Of a stretch of 64,000 bases of DNA, positions 17,739 to 27,400 are shown piece after piece (within the stretch, counting starts at the first letter, position 1; each line of letters begins with the position of its first letter). Source of the stretch: Corynebacterium sp. sy039. Its GTDB lineage: Bacteria; Actinomycetota; Actinomycetes; Mycobacteriales; Mycobacteriaceae. The stretch lies in assembly GCF_007904105.1 (NCBI RefSeq), contig NZ_CP042325.1, forward strand, positions 930,001-994,000. The letters run 5' to 3'. Both the position numbers and the translations under genes were made by a program. The notes below the pieces were generated by a model. That model was not told the DNA's origin, did not search any database, and saw only the letters and a program-made list of their open reading frames with translations.

Positions 17739-18707
17739 ATGATTACTGTGCAAAACCTTTCTAAACGTTATGGGCGCCAGCAGGTTCTCAACAATCTTTC
17801 TTTTAGCATTCCCGACGGTCAGGTCACCGGTTTTTTAGGACCAAATGGAGCAGGTAAATCCACCACAATGCGCTGCATCTTGGGGCTTGATCGTCCAAGT
17901 GCAGGAAGCGTCAATTTTTCTGGTGCATATCTGAACGGGCAACCTTATTCAGGTTCTTTTAGCTCTCTGAAACACAAATCCAATGTCGCTGGTGCGGTAC
18001 TTGATGCGGCGTGGTTTCATCCTAAACGCTCTGGTAAAGGACACTTAAAGGTATTGGCTGACTCTGCCGGGGTACCACGTACGCGAGTAGACGAGTGCCT
18101 AGAGATTGTAGGTTTGAGTTCAGCAGCAAAACGTGCAGCTGGGGGTTATTCTTTGGGAATGAAGCAGCGTTTGAGTTTAGCTGCTGCATTATTGGGTAAT
18201 CCACAACATTTAATCATGGATGAGCCGGTTAATGGTCTAGATCCTGAGGGTGTTACCTGGATGCGCAATATCATTCGCCATCTGGCAAGTGAGGGGCGTT
18301 CGTTATTGGTAAGTTCGCACTTGCTTTCCGAGATGCAGATGACTGCTGATCGTCTGGTTGTGATTGCTCGCGGAGAGATGGTAGGCGAGTACAGCATGGA
18401 TGAGTTTTTGTCCGGCGGAACGTATGTCAGTGTTACTACTGAGTCTCCTGCTGAAAAGTTGATAGAGATATTGCGGGGTTATGGCTATACGAGTTCTATT
18501 GATTCTGCAGGAAAAATACGGATCAGCGCTGAGGACAGCCAGCAGTTCGACGAGGCGCAGTTGCGTTATCTTATTGCCCAGATTGCGGTTGAACATCGTT
18601 TGTTGATTACTGAGTTGATCACTAAGACTGAAAACCTAGAGCAACGATTCCTTGCCGCTACTTCGGCAAAGCAAGAATATAAGATGGGAGCAACACAAAA
18701 TGTCTAA
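17739..18707 (+). CDS. ABC transporter ATP-binding protein (drug/bacitracin-type)
   Basis: MITVQNLSKRYGRQQVLNNL begins an ATPase of about 322 residues with Walker A GPNGAGKSTTM, signature SLGMKQRLSLAAAL and Walker B HLIMDEPVNGL, H-loop VSSHLL. The extra ~90 residues after the core are usual for the DrrA/BcrA type. I took the second ATG because the first adds an odd hydrophobic leader (MRRFLFHATIIC). No strong ribosome site separates them. It overlaps the permease gene downstream by eight bases; together they form an exporter. Confidence 0.8.
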   Translation: MITVQNLSKRYGRQQVLNNLSFSIPDGQVTGFLGPNGAGKSTTMRCILGLDRPSAGSVNFSGAYLNGQPYSGSFSSLKHKSNVAGAVLDAAWFHPKRSGKGHLKVLADSAGVPRTRVDECLEIVGLSSAAKRAAGGYSLGMKQRLSLAAALLGNPQHLIMDEPVNGLDPEGVTWMRNIIRHLASEGRSLLVSSHLLSEMQMTADRLVVIARGEMVGEYSMDEFLSGGTYVSVTTESPAEKLIEILRGYGYTSSIDSAGKIRISAEDSQQFDEAQLRYLIAQIAVEHRLLITELITKTENLEQRFLAATSAKQEYKMGATQNV

Positions 18708-19572
18708 TACAGCTAACACAGTTACTTCTGATGTTGCAAAGCCTGTGCAGCAGCAGGCACGTGGGCGAATGGTGCCAGCTAACCCTTCTTTTGGCAGTGC
18801 TATGAAGGCTGAGTTTACAAAGTTGTTTACCATGCGTAGCACTTTGGTGTGGATAATTCTTTTTTTGGGATGCCAAATAGGAATTTCTGTGCTTAATGTA
18901 TTTTTCCACCAAATCAATGACATTCCAGCCAGCATAGTTACCTGGTCAGATGCAGCTCAGGGTACATGGATTGCTCAGATTCTTGCGGTTATTTTAGGCG
19001 GTGGTGCCAGCGCTGAGATCAGTCATAGGATGACTGCGCATTCATTTTTAACGCAAAATAATCGTTCTAATTGGTTGTGGGCTCGGTTTATTGTTCAGTG
19101 GCTTTTTGTATTTGTGCTTAATGCAGTAGCTGTTTTTGGTTCTTTTTTGGTGCTCATTACAGATTTATCGGGTCCATTTGTTTTTGATTCTGCATGGCAG
19201 CCGATATTAGTGTCTGTGCTTGGTGTTCCTTTCTATACCACTATTGCGACTGGTTTGGGCGTAACATTACGCAATCGTGTAGCGACAATTGGCTCTTTAC
19301 TGGTGGTGTTTTTGGTCATTGAACCTATGCTCATTATGTCTGAGAAACTTTCTCCTATTCTTGAGTGGATGCGTAAGCTCAGTGCTGGAACTGTGCTGAC
19401 CAATATGGGGCAATGGTATGACTCTATGTGGAATGGTACGTTCAATACCGTAGAACAAGGCAGGGAATTGGGATATGTAACTCCAGGTCTTTCAATTCTT
19501 GTTCTCGCTGGATGGGTTATTGTGTTTGTTGTGGCGGGACTGTGGTCAAATAAAGCTCACGACGTGCGCTAG
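18700..19572 (+). CDS. ABC-2 type membrane permease
   Basis: ATG follows GGGAG and overlaps the ATPase end. The 290-residue protein has a hydrophilic N-terminus (MSNTANTVTSDVAKPVQQQ), then six hydrophobic segments: near ..STLVWIILFLGCQIGISVL.., ..WIAQILAVILGGGASAE.., ..FVFVLNAVAVFGSFLVL.., ..VSVLGVPFYTTIATGLG.., ..IGSLLVVFLVIEPML.. and ..LSILVLAGWVIVFVVAGLW. This is the ABC-2 layout found with BcrA-like ATPases. The substrate is unknown. Confidence 0.8.
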   Translation: MSNTANTVTSDVAKPVQQQARGRMVPANPSFGSAMKAEFTKLFTMRSTLVWIILFLGCQIGISVLNVFFHQINDIPASIVTWSDAAQGTWIAQILAVILGGGASAEISHRMTAHSFLTQNNRSNWLWARFIVQWLFVFVLNAVAVFGSFLVLITDLSGPFVFDSAWQPILVSVLGVPFYTTIATGLGVTLRNRVATIGSLLVVFLVIEPMLIMSEKLSPILEWMRKLSAGTVLTNMGQWYDSMWNGTFNTVEQGRELGYVTPGLSILVLAGWVIVFVVAGLWSNKAHDVR

Positions 19573-19731
19573 GCGTTAAGTATTGTTTGTGGAATAAGCG
19601 CGGTGTGCAGTGTAATGCATATCGCGCTTTGTGCTTGTCTGGTGTATGGGTTCGTTGGCCTTGTAGTTTGGTAGTGGTGTCCAGTTCCCGAATCTAGAGG
19701 AATGGGGGAAATAGCAACAAGATGTTTATGG

Positions 19732-20136
19732 TTATGTGCCATTGATGAGGTGCATCTCTTTGATTAGATGAAATGGGATTGTGTGTTCTGCTAGTCGAAT
19801 GATTTGCAGCGGAATAATTACCTCAACAATTGTATCGCGTATGCTGACATACTTATTTTGGTTACTTTGAGTTTGGGGTGCATAGTAGGTGAGTAGTATC
19901 TCATCACCTTTGGTAAGGGTAGTGATGAATTGTGATAGATACCGTGCCTGCTCATCACTGAGTTCTATAAAATGCTCACTGGAGGCTTCTTTGCTTTTTG
20001 CTTGTTCATAAAATCCGGCGAGGGCATTAAAAGGCATGAATTGTCGTGCGCGTTGGGCAGAAACGCGTGCGCGGTGTTCTCCATACGTGGCTATGCGTTT
20101 ATGTATTGCGGTGAGTAAAAAGTCATTATCCTGCAC
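19732..20136 (-). CDS. YolD-like protein
   Basis: The central motif SAQRARQFMPFNALAGF matches YolD-like proteins, which in Gram-positive bacteria are encoded beside UmuC-type polymerases. The exact role is not settled, though a UmuD-like helper function has been suggested. I chose a GTG start at 20136 because AGGTGG lies five bases upstream; a GTG three codons earlier is possible. The 5' end overlaps the polymerase gene, so the pair is an operon likely under the same SOS control. Confidence 0.7.
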   Translation of the reverse strand: MQDNDFLLTAIHKRIATYGEHRARVSAQRARQFMPFNALAGFYEQAKSKEASSEHFIELSDEQARYLSQFITTLTKGDEILLTYYAPQTQSNQNKYVSIRDTIVEVIIPLQIIRLAEHTIPFHLIKEMHLINGT

Positions 20137-21436
20137 GATGACCACCTATTTGCTTATTTCTTTCTCTGGCAGTGGCTTTCTTGTTGAGACTGATTGCTTT
20201 GATGAGGGAGTTTTTGCCATATTTGTCTTTGATATTATTAATCGTTTTCAGCACAGTATGTTCTTTGGCTAGTTGTTCTTCGTCATCAAAAAGTGAAGGT
20301 GTGAACGAGGTATCTGGTTCGAGTTCGCCAAAGCCGACGCTGATTCGTCGAATAGGGGCAGTGGTGTGAGTGGTAGTGTCGTAGAGTTCGAGGACTTTCT
20401 CTATCAGAGTCTGTGCGGAATTAGTGAAATATCCTAATTTTTTAGTTCCTCCAGTATGGCGATACGTCGGTACCTCGGCAGGGGTTGGAGCGTAGCGAAC
20501 AGAGAGGAAAACATGAGAACACACTTTTTCTTTTGCGATGAGTTCTAGGACACTGGCATCCGCCATTTCGTATACAACTGTGCGGGCTTCGTCGAAAGTG
20601 TAATTGCTGGGCAGAATCTGGCTATGTGATGAAGAATGACTTTTCGGTTTATAAGAGTGAATATCGTCAATAGTGCATGGTTCTTGCCCCCAGGCATGAT
20701 CGATAAGATATTCCGCATTTTGACCAAACTCTTTATAGAGTTTCTGCGGTGAAGCAGCAACAATGCCACCAAGATTGTAGATACCGAGTCTCGCTAATCG
20801 ACGAGCAATGCCCAAACCTATTTGCCAAAAGTCAGTGATAGGAGTGTGGAACCAGTACGTGTGGCGAAAAATGTTTTCATCGAGAATGCCGACTCCGTCA
20901 GGAGAATGCTTTGCGGTGATGTCGAGAGCTACTTTTGCAAGGAATAAATTAGTGCCAATGCCAATAGTGGCGCTAATGCCGGTTTGTTCAAGGACTTCCT
21001 TGAGGATTTTTTGAGCTAGATCTATCTCTTGCGTTTTATATAGTTTGAGATAGCTGGTTGCATCGATAAAACACTCGTCAATGGAATAGAGATAAATGTC
21101 TTCGGGGGAAAAATAGCGTAGATATAAAGAATAAATATGAGTAGATACTTCCATATATCGGCGCATACGGGGTAAGGCAACTGTGTAGCGTACGTGTGAT
21201 GGGATATCGCGAAGCCGACAACGGTTTTTGATGCCAATTGTTTTCATCGGTGGGGTGATGGCGAGGCAAACGCTGTGATCTGTGCGCTCAGGATCTGCCA
21301 CGACTAGATTGGTGCGTAATGGGTCTAAACCCCGATCAACGCATTCGACACTAGCGTAAAAAGATTTAAGGTCTATACAAAAATATGTTTTTTGGTTACT
21401 GCCATTTTGTATGTGATCATGCTTGTGTTGCTTCAT
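20126..21436 (-). CDS. UmuC-like Y-family translesion DNA polymerase
   Basis: About 436 residues. CIDLKSFYASVECVDRGLDP near the N-terminus and YSIDECFID carry the acidic metal-binding residues of Y-family polymerases; ATIGIGTNLFLAKVALD and the helix-hairpin-helix-like thumb follow; the end ATARERNKQIGGHRAG is characteristic of the UmuC group found with YolD. These polymerases copy damaged DNA at the cost of mutation. The start at 21436 follows a G-rich GGGGTGGGG stretch and leaves room for the LexA box just upstream. A longer frame to 21556 would run through that operator and is unlikely. Confidence 0.85.
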   Translation of the reverse strand: MKQHKHDHIQNGSNQKTYFCIDLKSFYASVECVDRGLDPLRTNLVVADPERTDHSVCLAITPPMKTIGIKNRCRLRDIPSHVRYTVALPRMRRYMEVSTHIYSLYLRYFSPEDIYLYSIDECFIDATSYLKLYKTQEIDLAQKILKEVLEQTGISATIGIGTNLFLAKVALDITAKHSPDGVGILDENIFRHTYWFHTPITDFWQIGLGIARRLARLGIYNLGGIVAASPQKLYKEFGQNAEYLIDHAWGQEPCTIDDIHSYKPKSHSSSHSQILPSNYTFDEARTVVYEMADASVLELIAKEKVCSHVFLSVRYAPTPAEVPTYRHTGGTKKLGYFTNSAQTLIEKVLELYDTTTHTTAPIRRISVGFGELEPDTSFTPSLFDDEEQLAKEHTVLKTINNIKDKYGKNSLIKAISLNKKATARERNKQIGGHRAG

Positions 21437-21458
21437 AAACCCCACCCCAAGAAAAATA

Positions 21459-21474
21459 TCGAACAATGTTTCGA
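21459..21474. promoter_or_regulatory. LexA (SOS) box upstream of the umuC-like gene
   Basis: TCGAACAATGTTTCGA is TCGAAC-N4-TTTCGA, one mismatch from the actinobacterial SOS consensus TCGAAC-N4-GTTCGA. It lies 22 bases before the polymerase ATG. Confidence 0.75.
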
Positions 21475-21620
21475 TATTTATATTAGGTGTAGAGTCGTGT
21501 TTTTGCAAGAGTGTTGTGTGAAAATTATTTATGGGTACTGAACTGCATATTTGCATAAAAATAAGAGGTTGTTTAGAATTTCACAAGACCACGTGATTGA
21601 TAGGAGCGTGGTGAATGCTA

Positions 21621-21693
21621 GCCCCGTTCGTCTAGTGGCCTAGGACGCCGGCCTCTCACGCCGGTAACACGGGTTCGAATCCCGTACGGGGTA
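21621..21693 (+). tRNA. tRNA-Glu (anticodon CTC)
   Basis: Acceptor GCCCCGT pairs with ACGGGGT; the anticodon stem CCGGC/GCCGG encloses CTCTCAC with anticodon CTC; the T arm CGGGTTCGAATCCCG is complete; the discriminator is A. CCA is not encoded. In C. glutamicum a tRNA-Glu lies next to the ltbR-leuCD region; here it is about 41 kb from it. Confidence 0.95.
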
Positions 21694-21694
21694 C

Positions 21695-21726
21695 AAAACC
21701 GCTCAGAAATGAGCGGTTTTCTTTTT
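21695..21726 (+). terminator. Terminator of tRNA-Glu
   Basis: AAAACCGCTCA / TGAGCGGTTTT with a four-base loop, then TTCTTTTT. Confidence 0.9.
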
Positions 21727-21887
21727 GTCCAACTTATCTCTGGTTTTCCTCAAGAATAAGAATGTTGGTCTGGCTTGAGTTGTCAGGTTTTCCATTCGCT
21801 AGATTTGTTGCAAAAAAATGGTATATCCCTGCATTTCGGCGTGTCAAAGCTTAAAGTGCTGAGATTCTTGTTGCTAATGTTATCAAT

Positions 21888-23282
21888 GTGCTTAATGTAA
21901 TTGATGCGAAAAGAATTAAGAATGTGACTATCAGTCTCTCTGCACTGATGATTGGTGCGGGACTGTCGAATGCGCCAGCTTATGCCCAAGAAATTCCTGC
22001 ACAGGTTTCTCCTCATGCCGCCCCCGCTCCGGCTTCGGTACCAAATACTCCAGCATCACCCCCAGCGTCAGTAGCTAACACACCAGGTACCCCTTCTTTC
22101 CCGGTTGCAACCGAGGTACCATCTTCTGCACCTGCTCCCATATCGATAGGAGGTTTGGAAGGAATAGTGCTGCCGCAACCAGATGTCGTAGCGCCTATAC
22201 CTGCACCTGCACCAGAAGCAGCACCCGAGTCACCAAAACCTGCCCCTGCAACGACCCCTGTTCCAGAGCAAGCAGTACCTGCGCCTAACCCTGCCCCAGA
22301 ACAACCAGCACCCGCACCAGCTCCTGCACAGGAAAAAGCCCCAGAATGGGCACCACCAGCAGGATTCGTACCAGCGTCGAATATGAAAGACGCACGTCCT
22401 GGCACCGTCGCATCGATTGATTTCACACAAAAATCTGGGGCTGCGCGTAATGCGTTAGTTTCCGTGGCTAAAAAATACGACCAATCTAAGCCAACCCCAG
22501 TGATCTTCGCTTATGGTGGTCGTGGCGATACCCCGCAGAATTTCCGCAAATACTCCCGCTTGCTCAATATGGCTGCTGGTGATGAGGCTATCGTCGTCTA
22601 TCCACGCGGTATTGATAATTCATGGGAAGGCGCACCATACGCCGTCACCAAACGAGGAGAAGATGTGGCATTTACCCGTCAAATCCTCACTGAGCTGCAG
22701 GGATATTTCAACGTAGATATCAATCGAGTGTACGCACTTGGAATGTCTAACGGCGGCGGTTTTGTTGCCAACCTAGCATGCCAAGCACCAGATATGCTGG
22801 CAGGAATCGTGAGCATATCTGGCGCGTTCTACAACCCAGTCAATGAAAACTGTGTACCTGGTATGGTACCAACACTAATTATGCATGGCGACGTCGACCG
22901 CCTTACCCATTACGAAGGTGGATTACTACACGACGCACCATATCTATCAGTGCCGACGCTGTACCAGTCCATTCAACAGCGGAATAAATGCACAGAACCG
23001 CCACAGGTTAGCCAACTGCCCAACAACGTTGAAGTAACACGAGGAGCAGGATGTGCTGCCGAGGCTGTTCACTGGAAAATACGTGGACAAGGGCATAACT
23101 GGTGGTGGGCACCAGATACTCCACAGGTAGCATGGGATTTCTTATCTCGTCAGAACAAAGCAAAACTACCCAAGCCAGAGCCAGAAGTGGCACCAGAGGT
23201 AGCTGCGGCGCCGAAGCCTGAAGCAGCACCTGAACCACCTGCGATACCAGAAGCTCCTGCACCTCAAAACGCTCCCCACTAG
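21888..23282 (+). CDS. Secreted alpha/beta-hydrolase esterase (PHB depolymerase/feruloyl-esterase type) with Pro-rich arms
   Basis: 464 residues from a GTG start (ribosome site weak). A signal peptide ends at ..SNAPAYAQ-E. Residues about 35-165 are a Pro/Ala/Glu-rich linker. The catalytic domain begins near GTVASIDFTQ, with VIFAYGGRGDTPQNFRKYS, the nucleophile elbow GMSNGGGF, an Asp in MHGDVDRLTHY and the terminal GQGHNWWW histidine. The last ~45 residues are again Pro/Ala/Glu-rich. This resembles LpqC/polyhydroxybutyrate depolymerase-like esterases. The arms could span the corynebacterial cell wall. The natural ester substrate is unknown. Confidence 0.75.
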   Translation: MLNVIDAKRIKNVTISLSALMIGAGLSNAPAYAQEIPAQVSPHAAPAPASVPNTPASPPASVANTPGTPSFPVATEVPSSAPAPISIGGLEGIVLPQPDVVAPIPAPAPEAAPESPKPAPATTPVPEQAVPAPNPAPEQPAPAPAPAQEKAPEWAPPAGFVPASNMKDARPGTVASIDFTQKSGAARNALVSVAKKYDQSKPTPVIFAYGGRGDTPQNFRKYSRLLNMAAGDEAIVVYPRGIDNSWEGAPYAVTKRGEDVAFTRQILTELQGYFNVDINRVYALGMSNGGGFVANLACQAPDMLAGIVSISGAFYNPVNENCVPGMVPTLIMHGDVDRLTHYEGGLLHDAPYLSVPTLYQSIQQRNKCTEPPQVSQLPNNVEVTRGAGCAAEAVHWKIRGQGHNWWWAPDTPQVAWDFLSRQNKAKLPKPEPEVAPEVAAAPKPEAAPEPPAIPEAPAPQNAPH

Positions 23283-23290
23283 AAAGCGTC

Positions 23291-23602
23291 CTAATTCTTT
23301 CCCAGCATGGGTAGGGGATCTCCTGCGAGGAAACTGAGGGCATCTACGTGCGTGATAGTCCCTGTTTGGGGTGGGATAAGGTCTGCTGTGATGAGGAAGC
23401 AGGGTACTCCTGGGGGTGTGCCGTTGAAGGCTGCAAGTTCACGGTTGAGGGTATCGTCGTTGTTGGTTTGATAAGCAACCTGTATGAAGGCTTCTGTTTC
23501 TGCTTGGGTGATGCGAAAATCAATTTCCTTAGAGCCGTTGCGTACTGAGGAAACTTGGTAGCCGCGGCGTAGCGCCTTAAGACTGTAAACTGTAGTTTCC
23601 AA
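23291..23602 (-). pseudogene. C-terminal remnant of a DUF4143 AAA+ ATPase gene
   Basis: The 103 residues LKALRRGYQVSSVRNGSKEIDF then ..TEAFIQVAYQTNNDDTLNRELAAF match the C-terminal nuclease-like end of DUF4143 ATPases, which are normally about 400 residues. The ATPase domain (Walker A and B) is absent, so this is a remnant joined to a start region with a GGAAACT-type repeat. It reads METTVYSLK at the start and may still be translated. Confidence 0.65.
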
Positions 23603-23680
23603 AAGTGCTCACCACAACAAAAATGGAAACTATACTTTACAAAAGACGATTATTTTGTGGATGTGGAAAGTACAGTTTCC
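23584..23680. repeat. Three copies of a GGAAACT-type palindrome
   Basis: GGAAACTACAGTTTACA (minus, 23584-23600), GGAAACTATACTTTACA (23625-23641) and GGAAAGTACAGTTTCC (23664-23679) share one near-palindromic core. The first includes the start of the DUF4143 remnant; the other two lie in its upstream region. They could be operator sites or short recombination repeats. Confidence 0.55.
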
Positions 23681-23730
23681 AGATTTTGTTGGGTTGTCTG
23701 AATCCTTGGTGGTGAAGTTGGTTTTAATAT

Positions 23731-24450
23731 TTACCAATTTTCGTCTGCAAGTGGTGCTTCGTTCAGCTCTTCCTGGCGTGACTCCCAGTCTGGTAAGAAT
23801 CTATCCATAAACTCCATAAAACGTGCGTTATGCTTCCGTTCTAAGAGATGTGTTAGCTCGTGTACCACGATATACTCCAGACATCGTGGATTCTTTTTGG
23901 CGAGTTCAGGGTTGAACCACAGGCTTGCTGAATCTGGATTGCAGGTACCCCATTTTGTTTTCATACGTCGGACTTGAATCTTGTCAGCTTTTACACCGAT
24001 TTTGGGCTCCCATTTGGAGATGAGTCTTGGTAATTCCTTCTTAATTTCACGACGGTACCAACGGTCAAGGATCTTGAAGCGATCTTCAGGGCTTGAATCT
24101 TTAGGGGAGTACACCCATAAGGTGTTGCCGGACAGCTCAATCTTGGGAACACCGCTGTGCTTGGATACGTCTAGCAGATAACGTTTTCCCCACACATAGT
24201 GGCTTTCACCTGATATCATTTCACGACGAGTTTGCCGTGTAGCTTTTTGGAAACGTTCACGCTCTTTTTTAATCCACGGCACTCTCTGAGTGATGGCCCG
24301 ACGGATCGTATCCTCATCAATTCGGTGAGGTGCAGCTACACGCACACGCCCCATTGGTGGATAGACCGAGATGTGCATATTCTTGATGCTCTTATATAAC
24401 ACCTCAATCTCTAGGCCGCTTACCGAGATATACCCTCTACTGGAACTCAT
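23731..24450 (-). CDS. YgjP/SprT-like zinc metallopeptidase (DUF45)
   Basis: About 239 residues with HELTHLLERKH, the HExxH zinc motif plus a following His, near residue 200, and the family motif RRMKTKWGTCNPDSASLWFN. DUF45 (M48-related) proteins are frequent companions of type I restriction systems, with no settled role there. The start overlaps the end of hsdR by 14 bases, so it is the fourth gene of the hsd operon. The upstream in-frame ATG at 24483 would lie deep inside hsdR and lacks a ribosome site. Confidence 0.75.
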   Translation of the reverse strand: MSSSRGYISVSGLEIEVLYKSIKNMHISVYPPMGRVRVAAPHRIDEDTIRRAITQRVPWIKKERERFQKATRQTRREMISGESHYVWGKRYLLDVSKHSGVPKIELSGNTLWVYSPKDSSPEDRFKILDRWYRREIKKELPRLISKWEPKIGVKADKIQVRRMKTKWGTCNPDSASLWFNPELAKKNPRCLEYIVVHELTHLLERKHNARFMEFMDRFLPDWESRQEELNEAPLADENW

Positions 24451-27400
24451 TGTGTCTTTCGATAACTGATAGTAGATTCTCAATGACTGAGGTTTCTAGT
24501 TTTCCAGATGTATTGAGATGGATGGTGCGTGCTAGAGCTTTTCTTTTCGGTTTGCTAGAAGGCCAGTCATGTTCTTTATTCTGTTGAATAGCGGTGTAAA
24601 GATCTTCTAAGTCTAGAACAATTCCTTCTGGCCAAGCAAAATCAATAAAAGCCTGACGTGCTTGAGTATTTGCCCAATTTGGATACTCGGAGTCTTCTCC
24701 TGAACCCTTACCAACATGTTGCGCTAGTTCAATTAGTTTTTCCAAATATTCTTCGTAGCCTATGCTGTCTTGGTGGCGTTTCTCGATGAGCTCGTCAAGG
24801 AGCGAAGACATTTTCTCATAGTACTTCGGGTTCATGGCTTGTTCATCGACGATAGTCTTACGAACATTGTTTACAATTGTTTCTGCTACAGCTCGCTTGT
24901 CTTTTTTGGTTCCTTCAGGCAACATTTCGATGGCATCCTTACCACGATCAACAATCAGGCTGACTAAACCTTGTTCGAAAGATGCCAGGGGTCTAGAAGG
25001 CTCTGCAGAGACGTAGGTATCTAGAAGCGAACGAATACCAGCTTCGAATTGCTTGATATCTTCATTGTCACCTGCTCCGAGTTTTACCTCATCGTATACA
25101 TCGGAGTAGAACTCGACTTCTTTGCGGATTTGTTGAGCTTCGGTAGTGGAATAACCGGCTTCTGCCATTTTGTTAGCAATATTAGCAAAAGCCCGCACCA
25201 GCTTAGATACCCCTTTATAGAGATCAACTCGCTTCAATTCATTGTCTTTAAGTTGTTGAGCATTGCCGCTGTCCTTTGCACAGAAGTATTGTTGGAATTG
25301 TAAGGTGCCACGCGGAGGCGCGACTGGTTCACATAGCGCCTGAACGTATTCAAGAGCTTCTTCGAGATCTCTTCGCTCTTCTTCAACACGATTCTTAAGC
25401 AGACCTTCAATGTCTTCTTTCTCGTACTCATCGAATGCTCCGGAAGTATAATCATCGACAGCCGCATTGATAGATTGGAAGAGATCACGATAGTCGACGA
25501 TGTATCCGTAATCTTTGTCACCTCCATCAAGACGATTAACGCGGCAAATAGCCTGAAATAGACTGTGGTCTTGCATCTTCTTGTCGATATATAGGTAAGT
25601 TGCGCTAGGAGCATCAAAGCCGGTTAGAAGCTTGTCGACGACAATGAGTAGACGCATTTGTCCTGGGTGATTGATAAAAGTCTCTTTGACTTCTTTTTCA
25701 AACTCAGGGATCCGCTTTACTGCTTCGTCCTGAGAAACACCGAAGTAATCTGACAGCATTTTTCGGTAAACTTCGTACTTAAACATTGCTTCGTTTTGGC
25801 CTAACCCGGAATCTTCTTTAGAGATTGAAGCAGCTGTCGGCTCATAGCTTGTGATGATCGCTATTTTTCCAGTTAGAGGACTTTTGGAAAAAATTTCGTA
25901 GAACTTGCAAGCCTGGTACACGCTCGAGCAGACGAGTATAGCGTTGCCTCGCCCATCGCTTAGACGTGGCTGACTGTCCATGTCCATAATGATGTCCTGT
26001 GCGATCATACGTACTCTAGGTTCTGAGGACTCAATTTCACGGATTGTTGCCCAACGTTGTTTTAAGCGAGACTTTGTTAGATCAGTCATGCCTTTGGTTC
26101 GAGCTTCAAACCACTTGTCGATTTGTTGTTGACCAGTTAGGCGTTGTCTAATATCCCTAGCTTCGTACCGTAGATCTAGTACTACTCCATCTGTAACGGC
26201 TTCATCGAACTTGTAGGTGTGTATGTAAGAGCCAAAGGTTTCAATGCTCTTAGCTTTATCCTTTTTTAGTAAGGGTGTACCTGTGAAGCCAATGAACATA
26301 GCTTCGGGTAGCAGTTCTTTCATTGCTGCGTGGAGTTTGCCGCTCTGGGTGCGGTGTGCTTCATCCACGAATACAAATAGATTGCCTTTTGGTGAAAAGC
26401 CCTCAGAACGCGATTTCTTCAGATGCTGGAGGAAGCTTTCAGTGTCATCAGTGGATGTCTCATTGTCACCACGGAATTTGTGTACGAGTGAACAGATTAA
26501 CCATGGTTGGCTCTTGTTTAGTAGTCCAAGCAGGTTTTTAGCTGAAGATGCTCGTTCAATAGATTCATTGACACCATCGAATACTAATTCGATCTGATTA
26601 TCAAGTTCAGTACGGTCAGTGATAATTAAAACACGGGCATTCTCCTGATTTTCACGTATCCATTTGGCTAGCCACACCATTGTGAGGCTTTTACCGGATC
26701 CTTGAGTATGCCAAATAATTCCCCCCTCACGGGAAGCTATGCGAGGTTGTGCTTCTTTAATAGCGAAGTATTGGTGGTAGCGGCATGTTTTCTTTGTACC
26801 TGCGTCAAAGACAATGAAATCGTGAATAATTTCTAGGAATCTGGTTTTTTCCAGCATCTGTAGGATTTCACGGTCGAGAGGTTCCTGTACTTCACTGGTT
26901 TCTTTCCATTGTAACCAGTATTTTTCTGATGCTTCTATGACGCCGTAGCGTAAGCCTTCAACGTCATTACCAGCAAAAAGAAGCTGGACGGTTGTGAAGA
27001 AAGAACGGATGAACTGTGAACCTTGATTTCCTATATTTTGGCGGATCCCCTCACTAACACTGACTTTGGAGCGCTTGAGTTCAATAACCCCCAGAGCTAT
27101 ACCGTTGACATAGAGAACGAGGTCTGGGCGTTTTGTGTTCTGACCTTTAACTGTTACTTCTTCGGCAACTGCAAAGTGGTTTGCCTGTGGACTTTCCCAG
27201 TCAATGAGCTGTACGGTTTCAAATGTTTCAGATGCGGAATGCTGAACTTTGACTCCATAGCGTAAAAGCTCATAGATTTTACGATTGACCTCGTATAGAG
27301 ATCCGCCAGCGGGGAGTGAAGCTTTTTTCGTGAACTCCTGAACAGCACGACGGATCAGAGTGGTCTCGTAACCACGAGACTCGAGGTTTTGCTGTAGTAG

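Noticed and set aside
21437..21556. Longer start of the UmuC-like gene
   Set aside because: It would place the LexA box inside the coding region and lacks a ribosome site.
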